This document shows positions 58,825 to 64,000 of a stretch of DNA of 64,000 nucleotides, one piece after another (position 1 is the first letter of the stretch; each line of letters starts with the position of its first letter). Location: positions 1 to 64,000 of the forward strand of contig DBGCOP010000002.1 of assembly GCA_048360435.1 (NCBI GenBank). The letters are read 5' to 3'. Position numbers and translations under genes: made by a program. The notes below the pieces were generated by a model that saw only the letters and a program-made list of their open reading frames with translations, ran no database searches and was not told the origin of the DNA. The DNA comes from Limenecus sp048360435. GTDB taxonomy: Bacteria > Cyanobacteriota > Vampirovibrionia > Gastranaerophilales > Gastranaerophilaceae.

Positions 58825-60597
58825 TCACTTATTTTTTTTGTACAAAACAAATCTCACACCTTCATCCACAGCAGCAACCGGCTTGTAATTATCCTTCACA
58901 AAAGTACAGACATTTTTTGCATAATCACAAAAGTCTCCAACATTAAATGGTGAATAAGGTACATTATTCATAATAAAATAATCAGGCGGATTTTTCTTAA
59001 AGTCAAACAATATCTTTTCTTCACCAAAAACCTGAACATTAGCCGGAATCAAATAATAATACATATCATTTGATTTTCTGTCACTCAAAAAGTTAATTAT
59101 TGCACCCTCAGGTACAGAAACTATTACAGAATCTTTCTGTGTTGTTTGTTTAATATAATGTATAAACTCGTTTTGAGATTTGAAAAGCTCACTTACAAAA
59201 ATCGTGCCTCTTTCTGTTGAAACAGGATAGAGCGGCTTTTCGCCAATTCGCATAATATTTGCTGTAAGATAGGAAATAACAATAACAAAACACAGATTCA
59301 CAACAGTTTTTTCAAGAACTTGCCCGTCTGTAAATTTCAAATATCTGACAAAGAAAATCACAAATGGTAAAAATAAAGCAGCCAGAGAAAAAGTTCCGTA
59401 ACACTCGGTCGTAATTCCTGATATTCCTTTTATTGAAACAGATATTGCAGCTATCAGTAAGAAAAAATACATCTTGTCATATAAATCAACAGAAGAAAAA
59501 GAAAATTTATTTTTTATAAACTTGTACATAAATACAATAGAAAACACCGCTAAAACAATTACGGCATAAAGCCCTAACCAGCAAAACAACCTTTCACTCA
59601 CAGGTAAAAATCTTTGAAAAGCTTTTGTTACCGCAACAATCATTGTGAAAAATATCACAACATTCAAAAATATTTTTAAAAATCTGTTTGAAAAAAATCT
59701 CTTGTTCAAATAATTGAGAAAGTAAAAAACTAATCCGAACGGTACAACAAAAAGAAACAGTCTAAAAGAATAATAAAACGAAAGCTTTATATAAAGAGGA
59801 TTTAAATAAAGTCCGTATGCATTATAAAAATATTCCACAACAGGCGCATGAACAAGCCTGTTAATTAAATCAAATGCATTTAAAAAATCAACTGTATTTG
59901 CACCCTGTAATATAAGAATACCGAAAGAAACAATCGGAAATATCATAAAAAAGCAAAAAGCCTGTACATATTTTCTCCAATCTTTCCGATTCTCAATTAC
60001 AAAAGTAAGGCTCAAAAACAAAAGTATAAAATACGGCAGGTTTTCAATTTTGTTTGCAAAAGAAAATCCGCCAAACAAAAAAGAAAGCCAAAGATATGCA
60101 TTTTTTTTGTCTCTCATATACAACAACATTGATAAAAGAGAAAGCAAAAATCCGGAAAGTGCGTAAACAGCAGAATATGAATACGCAAATATAAAATTAA
60201 AAAAAGTTCTTATATAAATACATACTGCCATTGTCATAGCCGTAACACAAAGAGCTGTTTTTTTAGTGCTGAAGATTCTGACTATAAAAAATGAAGCAAA
60301 ACATATAATCAATGAATTCAAAAAACCCATTAAATAAAGTGTGCTCAGCTTTATACCCAAAATAATATAAGCAAGTGCATTAATCTGATAACCCAAAGGT
60401 CCGTAAACATTAAAAATATCTTTATATAATACCTTGCCATTAAGCATCTGCCACGGTATATAAGCTTCTCTGCCTACATCAACAAGATATGCATCTTGTT
60501 TACCGTAAAAAATAATAAAGAATAAAATTGAAAAAACAAGAATTATACCGAGTTCTTTCAAATTATATTTATCCGCAAATTTTATAAACTTTTCCAT
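58825..60597 (-). CDS. Polytopic membrane glycosyltransferase-like protein
   Basis: 590 residues with about 11-12 membrane segments. The N-terminal loop DVGREAYIPWQMLNGKVLYKDIFNVYGPLGYQINALA is typical of PMT/GT39-GT83-like enzymes that use polyprenyl-phosphate sugars at the periplasmic face; an acidic residue in this loop would be catalytic. The C-terminal domain is periplasmic. Acceptor unknown. Divergent from the GT2 gene at 60665, which could provide its lipid-linked sugar. Confidence 0.7.
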   Translation of the reverse strand: MEKFIKFADKYNLKELGIILVFSILFFIIFYGKQDAYLVDVGREAYIPWQMLNGKVLYKDIFNVYGPLGYQINALAYIILGIKLSTLYLMGFLNSLIICFASFFIVRIFSTKKTALCVTAMTMAVCIYIRTFFNFIFAYSYSAVYALSGFLLSLLSMLLYMRDKKNAYLWLSFLFGGFSFANKIENLPYFILLFLSLTFVIENRKDWRKYVQAFCFFMIFPIVSFGILILQGANTVDFLNAFDLINRLVHAPVVEYFYNAYGLYLNPLYIKLSFYYSFRLFLFVVPFGLVFYFLNYLNKRFFSNRFLKIFLNVVIFFTMIVAVTKAFQRFLPVSERLFCWLGLYAVIVLAVFSIVFMYKFIKNKFSFSSVDLYDKMYFFLLIAAISVSIKGISGITTECYGTFSLAALFLPFVIFFVRYLKFTDGQVLEKTVVNLCFVIVISYLTANIMRIGEKPLYPVSTERGTIFVSELFKSQNEFIHYIKQTTQKDSVIVSVPEGAIINFLSDRKSNDMYYYLIPANVQVFGEEKILFDFKKNPPDYFIMNNVPYSPFNVGDFCDYAKNVCTFVKDNYKPVAAVDEGVRFVLYKKNK

Positions 60598-60664
60598 ACA
60601 AATTGTGTTCTCCCACTATTTTGATTATACTATGAATTGAAATAGTACGAGGAAAGAATGAAGA

Positions 60665-61453
60665 ATGATAAACAATAAAAAAGTAGTCGTAATCATGCCT
60701 GCATACAATGCGGAAAAAACTCTCGAACAAACTTACAACGAACTTTACAGAGATATTGTTGATGAAATCATTCTTGTAGACGACAACTCTTCTGACCAAA
60801 CAAAAGAAGTCGCAAAAAAACTCGGAATTACAACCATTGTCCATGACAAAAATAAAGGATACGGCGGAAACCAAAAAACATGTTATACAGCGGCTTTAAA
60901 AACAGATGCTGACATAGTTATTATGGTACATCCTGATTATCAATATACGCCCAAATTAGTACCAGCCATGGCAACAATGATTGCTTTTGATGAATATGAT
61001 GCCTGCATTGCTTCACGCTTTATCGGAAAAGGTGCTCTTGAAGGAGGAATGCCAAAATACAAATTCTTTGCCAACAGATTTTTAACCTGGTTTCAAAATA
61101 CACTTTCAGGTGAAAGATTAACAGAATACCACACCGGATTCAGAGCCTTCTCAAAACAGGTACTTGAAACACTCCCTTTAAAAGATTGTGATGACGATTT
61201 TATTTTTGACAATGAAATGCTTGCTTTGATTTTTTATAAAGGTTATACAATCGGACAAATCAGCTGTCCGACAAAATACTTCCCTGATGCTTCTTCCATA
61301 AACTTTATGAGAAGCTGCAAATATGGTTTTGGCGTTTTGAAAGTGAGCCTGCTTTATGCACTTGCAAAATCAGGAATTTACAAATCAAAAATTTTCAAAA
61401 AAGATGCAAAAACTCTTGATAAAAATGAAAATCTGCCCTATTTTCAAGGCTGA
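60665..61453 (+). CDS. GT2 glycosyltransferase (DPM-like)
   Basis: 262 residues: VVVIMPAYNAEKTLEQTYNEL, ILVDDNSSDQT and IVIMVHPDYQYTPKLV (the DxD-equivalent region reads HPDYQ, with Asp) match dolichyl-phosphate-mannose-synthase-like GT2 enzymes. EYHTGFRAFSKQVLETLP follows. Likely makes a polyprenyl-phosphate sugar for the neighbouring membrane transferase. Its stop overlaps the next start (TGATG). Confidence 0.85.
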   Translation: MINNKKVVVIMPAYNAEKTLEQTYNELYRDIVDEIILVDDNSSDQTKEVAKKLGITTIVHDKNKGYGGNQKTCYTAALKTDADIVIMVHPDYQYTPKLVPAMATMIAFDEYDACIASRFIGKGALEGGMPKYKFFANRFLTWFQNTLSGERLTEYHTGFRAFSKQVLETLPLKDCDDDFIFDNEMLALIFYKGYTIGQISCPTKYFPDASSINFMRSCKYGFGVLKVSLLYALAKSGIYKSKIFKKDAKTLDKNENLPYFQG

Positions 61454-62910
61454 TGGTACACTCTATGATAAATTTTTTCAAAAATTTAATCCAAAAACCT
61501 GAAAAAATCTTTTTAGTCTTCTGCTTGTTCTGGGGCATTATTCTGGCTTTTGTAAATCCTCCTTTTCAGAATTTTGATGAGCCTGAACATTTCTTTAAAA
61601 TATATGCCTTCTCTGACGGCACGTTAAATTTCAAAAGAATCACCTCTTACACAGATGGAACCTTTTATTTTGACAAACCAAAAACCTTTACGGCGCAAGT
61701 TATACCGATAAGTATTGTCCAGCTTGTTGTACAAAGTAAAAGAATGAATCCGTACTTTGATGAAAACAAAATGTATAACGAAGGCACAAAAACCAGCGTA
61801 AAAGAAATTATAAATTCTTCTAACATACAGCTGGATAAACATTTGAAAACAATCATTATACATCCCATTCCGTCTTACACAATTTTTTCTTATTTCCTTT
61901 CAGTATGTGTGATGTTTTTGTTAAAGATTTGTAACACAAACCCTTTGTATATGATGTATCTAATGAGACTTTGTTCTTTGTTTTTATACACAGGATTGAT
62001 ATATTATGCAATTAAAATTACACCTGTAAAGAAAAGTATGTTTCTAGTTCTTGCTCTGATGCCGTCGGCATTATATCTTGCAGGAGCAATAAATACTGAT
62101 TATATGATAATAGGGCTTAGTTTTTTATTTCTTGCATATTGCTTGAAGCTGGCATTTTCTTCGGAGGTGGAAAAAATATCCAAAAGACAATTTCTGAAAC
62201 TCTCTATTTGCGCCATATTAATAAGCATAAGCAAATTTGTTTATACACCTTTAATCTTGTTGTTTTTAATAATTCCAAAAGAAAAATTCGATTCTCAAAA
62301 ACAACGTATGTTATATTTTTTCAGCCTGTTAGTTATTTCTTTTTTAACAATATCCTGTTTTTTGTATTTCAATCTTAAAATCTTTGAAAATACATTTTCG
62401 TATTATTCAACAAACAGCCATATTGAAATGCTCACAAACTTATTTCATAATCCATTAAGCTTTTTGGCACTGTTAACTAAAACCATTTTGTTTTACGGAA
62501 CAATATATCTGAAAAACTCAATTTCTGATTTTGGTTTTTCAGATACAAATGTTCCATCGCTTATAATATATTTCTATCTCATATTAATTGGTCTAGTGTC
62601 AATTGAAGGCGAAAAAGAAGAATACAATATTGATATCAGGAAAAAATCTCTTTTTCTTTTTATCTTTGTTTTCAGCTTATTTTTAATCTTCACAGCAAAC
62701 TATCTAAATTTTGCTCTTGAGCCGACAGGAATGATTTCCGGTTTTAAAGGAAGATATTTGCTTCCCGTTTATCCGCTTTTGTTTTTAAGTTTGTACAATA
62801 CAAAACTATATTTCAAAAAGTTCAAACCCATTTGGATTACACTTTTCTATCTTTTGTTCTTTCTGGTTATTTTTATATTTGCAATAATTTTCAGATATTA
62901 TACATTTTGA
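61453..62910 (+). CDS. DUF2142-like polytopic membrane protein
   Basis: 485 residues with about 11 membrane helices. NPPFQNFDEPEHFFKIYAFSDGTLNF near the N-terminus matches the PPfq.pDEp.Hf motif of DUF2142 proteins, thought to be envelope glycosyltransferases of GT-C type. LYLAGAINTDYMIIG is also typical. Coupled to the GT2 gene by a one-base overlap; the 3' end overlaps the convergent gene by 13 bases. Confidence 0.75.
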   Translation: MVHSMINFFKNLIQKPEKIFLVFCLFWGIILAFVNPPFQNFDEPEHFFKIYAFSDGTLNFKRITSYTDGTFYFDKPKTFTAQVIPISIVQLVVQSKRMNPYFDENKMYNEGTKTSVKEIINSSNIQLDKHLKTIIIHPIPSYTIFSYFLSVCVMFLLKICNTNPLYMMYLMRLCSLFLYTGLIYYAIKITPVKKSMFLVLALMPSALYLAGAINTDYMIIGLSFLFLAYCLKLAFSSEVEKISKRQFLKLSICAILISISKFVYTPLILLFLIIPKEKFDSQKQRMLYFFSLLVISFLTISCFLYFNLKIFENTFSYYSTNSHIEMLTNLFHNPLSFLALLTKTILFYGTIYLKNSISDFGFSDTNVPSLIIYFYLILIGLVSIEGEKEEYNIDIRKKSLFLFIFVFSLFLIFTANYLNFALEPTGMISGFKGRYLLPVYPLLFLSLYNTKLYFKKFKPIWITLFYLLFFLVIFIFAIIFRYYTF

Positions 62911-63524
62911 CAAATTTGTGCTTTTGTTTCGTAATATTGATCAATTTTGCCGTTTTTATAGCTTTTGTGATTGGAAATACCCATAAATGCCAGCCCTGTA
63001 AGAAAAGAAATTGCTCCGGCAGCTTTATAAGAAGCCGGTACTTTAGAAAATTTTTCAGCCATTTCAGCTGCATATTTTTTAATTTTGCCGAACATGCCTT
63101 TATCACTCAATTTGAACTTTGATGCAATCGCTTTCATCCCTTTTTTCATCCAGGCAAAAAGTTTGGATGAAGATTTTTGCGAAATTTTAACACCTTTTGG
63201 AAAATGTTTTTCTGCCATGTTTTTTGCACTTGCAACCGTGTTTTTTATTGCAGCGTTGGCTTCAGGATAATTACCTGTAACAAAATTAAAACCTTTTGTT
63301 AAATACTCTCCGGTTTTTTTAACAAACTTAGAGTCAGGGTGCTTGGCAATCTGATACACACCTATGGCACCACTTGCCAGAACAGCTGTCGAAGCTATAT
63401 TATGAGCAAATTTATTTTTCATTCTTGCCTGTAATTTAGCTTTCTTATCCTCCATTGTATTTTTTGAAGTACAAAAATCATAAAACTCCGGAGCCATACT
63501 CATTGGACCAAAACCCATTACCAT
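62898..63524 (-). CDS. Lineage protein with two hydrophobic segments
   Basis: About 208 residues from the ATG at 63524 with AGGT seven bases before; a TTG at 63548 is less likely. Lys-rich, with hydrophobic stretches near IASTAVLASGAIGVYQIA and AGAISFLTGLAFMGI and amphipathic helices between. No known family. Possibly an envelope-associated lineage protein. Confidence 0.55.
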   Translation of the reverse strand: MVMGFGPMSMAPEFYDFCTSKNTMEDKKAKLQARMKNKFAHNIASTAVLASGAIGVYQIAKHPDSKFVKKTGEYLTKGFNFVTGNYPEANAAIKNTVASAKNMAEKHFPKGVKISQKSSSKLFAWMKKGMKAIASKFKLSDKGMFGKIKKYAAEMAEKFSKVPASYKAAGAISFLTGLAFMGISNHKSYKNGKIDQYYETKAQICQNV

Positions 63525-63599
63525 AAATTTACCTGCTTTCCTTGCCAACTTCTAAAATAAAACACTTACATTCATGTAAAAACATTTTCATAAAAAAAC

Positions 63600-63628
63600 T
63601 TGACTTTTTATAGACGTTTGTCTATAAT
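63600..63628 (+). promoter_or_regulatory. lexA promoter with palindromic operator
   Basis: TTGACT (63600-63605) and TATAAT (63623-63628) with 17-nt spacing. An 18-bp palindrome TATAGAC-GTTT-GTCTATA (63609-63626) overlaps spacer and -10, a likely LexA box. The start point is expected at the ATG (63635). Confidence 0.65.
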
Positions 63629-63634
63629 ACAATT

Positions 63635-64000
63635 ATGTTAAATCAAAACCTCAGTAATAAACAAAAAACCTTTTTTGACAACCTCAAAAAAGCATACGGG
63701 AAAGAACCGCTTCCGAGTTTTGAAAAAATCGCAGCAGACTTCGGTTTCAAACACAAAAATTCTGTATGGCAGTATTTTAACAAACTCAAAGAACAGAATC
63801 TCATCAAAGAAAAGAACGGCAAGTTTTTTATAAATCCGGACTGTTTTGGAGCAATCCTTTTTACCTCTTCCGTAAGAGCAGGCTTCGCCACAGTAGCTGA
63901 GGACTCGATTGAAAAAAGAATTTCTCTTGATGAAAATTTTGATTTAGACAATCCGTCCACTTTTGTATTCAATGTATCAGGCGACTCTATGGTCAACGCA
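63635..64000 (+). CDS. lexA: LexA-like repressor, truncated by window edge
   Basis: The 122 codons seen start MLNQNLSNKQKTFFDNL, then a LexA-type winged HTH (PSFEKIAADFGFKHKNSVWQYFNKLKEQNLI), SVRAGFATVAED around a possible Ala-Gly cleavage site, and FVFNVSGDSMVNA with the catalytic Ser of the S24 peptidase. The catalytic Lys lies beyond the window. No ribosome site; the promoter places the start point at the ATG, so the mRNA is probably leaderless. An UmuD- or phage-type repressor is the alternative, but the HTH makes LexA most likely. Confidence 0.82.
   Translation, partial: MLNQNLSNKQKTFFDNLKKAYGKEPLPSFEKIAADFGFKHKNSVWQYFNKLKEQNLIKEKNGKFFINPDCFGAILFTSSVRAGFATVAEDSIEKRISLDENFDLDNPSTFVFNVSGDSMVNA

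Overview
The window looks like a chromosomal segment of an AT-rich, LPS-bearing bacterium. The best guess is a gut Vampirovibrionia/Melainabacteria-type organism (Gastranaerophilales), a non-photosynthetic sister group of Cyanobacteria. This rests on pattern recognition, not on a database search. The grounds are low GC, many short lineage-type proteins with an N-terminal Asn/Gln-rich segment ending in SFG or SFQG, Kdo genes beside DAP-type MurE, ThyX, and ADP-forming acetyl-CoA synthetase. No rRNA, CRISPR array, insertion sequence or prophage was seen. Genes are tightly packed, with many 1-13 bp overlaps and abutting convergent ends.

Layout. 1-3200: Kdo operon (kdsD, kdsC, a degenerate PurN-like protein) and a small lineage protein. 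3297-5459: rdgB, a kinase-like protein, uppS. 5600-8400: two XRE regulators, small orphan genes and gpsA. 8454-14467: ahcY, an acetyltransferase-like protein, pheA, a phosphohexomutase and leuA. 14606-18706: PilZ protein, glutaredoxin, membrane proteins, fusA. 18767-21294: a pyruvyltransferase-like protein, a PRTase-like lineage protein and tRNA-Lys. 21319-26166: a five-gene minus-strand operon (small AYINPGSGSY-type membrane protein, NoeA-like methyltransferase, Rossmann protein, two tandem membrane sulfatase-like enzymes), probably acting on envelope or surface glycans. 26288-31493: GatD-like amidotransferase, a kinase/ART-like orphan, LysM and HEAT proteins, a YhcC-type radical SAM protein and a short zinc-ribbon gene. 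31557-34389: gltX-bioG-bioC. 34553-39560: small lineage proteins, two more XRE regulators with strong palindromes, a TatD-linked radical SAM protein and acetate-CoA ligase (ADP-forming). 39765-43867: a MetE-core methyltransferase, a CooC-like ATPase, folD, an unknown gene and a GT9 glycosyltransferase. 43883-48124: an orphan, murE, ftsI, rpsO. 48323-53434: thyX, a hybrid-cluster-protein homologue that has lost nearly all metal ligands, and a double M16 peptidase. 53437-57123: formyltransferase, zinc-ribbon protein, orphan, TPR-glycosyltransferase. 57165-57472: tRNA-Thr(TGT), tRNA-Thr(GGT), tRNA-Tyr(GTA). 57576-62910: two related secreted Cys proteins around an HxlR regulator, then envelope glycosyltransferase and membrane genes. 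63635-end: the start of a LexA-like repressor with its own palindromic operator.

The genes with least precedent are the ligand-free Hcp homologue (49025-50653), the MetE-core/CooC-like/FolD cluster (39765-42455), the methyltransferase/sulfatase operon (21319-26166), and the orphan proteins that combine lineage-specific N-termini with kinase-, ART- or PRTase-like motifs. A second theme is small XRE regulators with individual palindromes. Two of these have short terminator-bounded transcription units running the other way instead of a normal gene.
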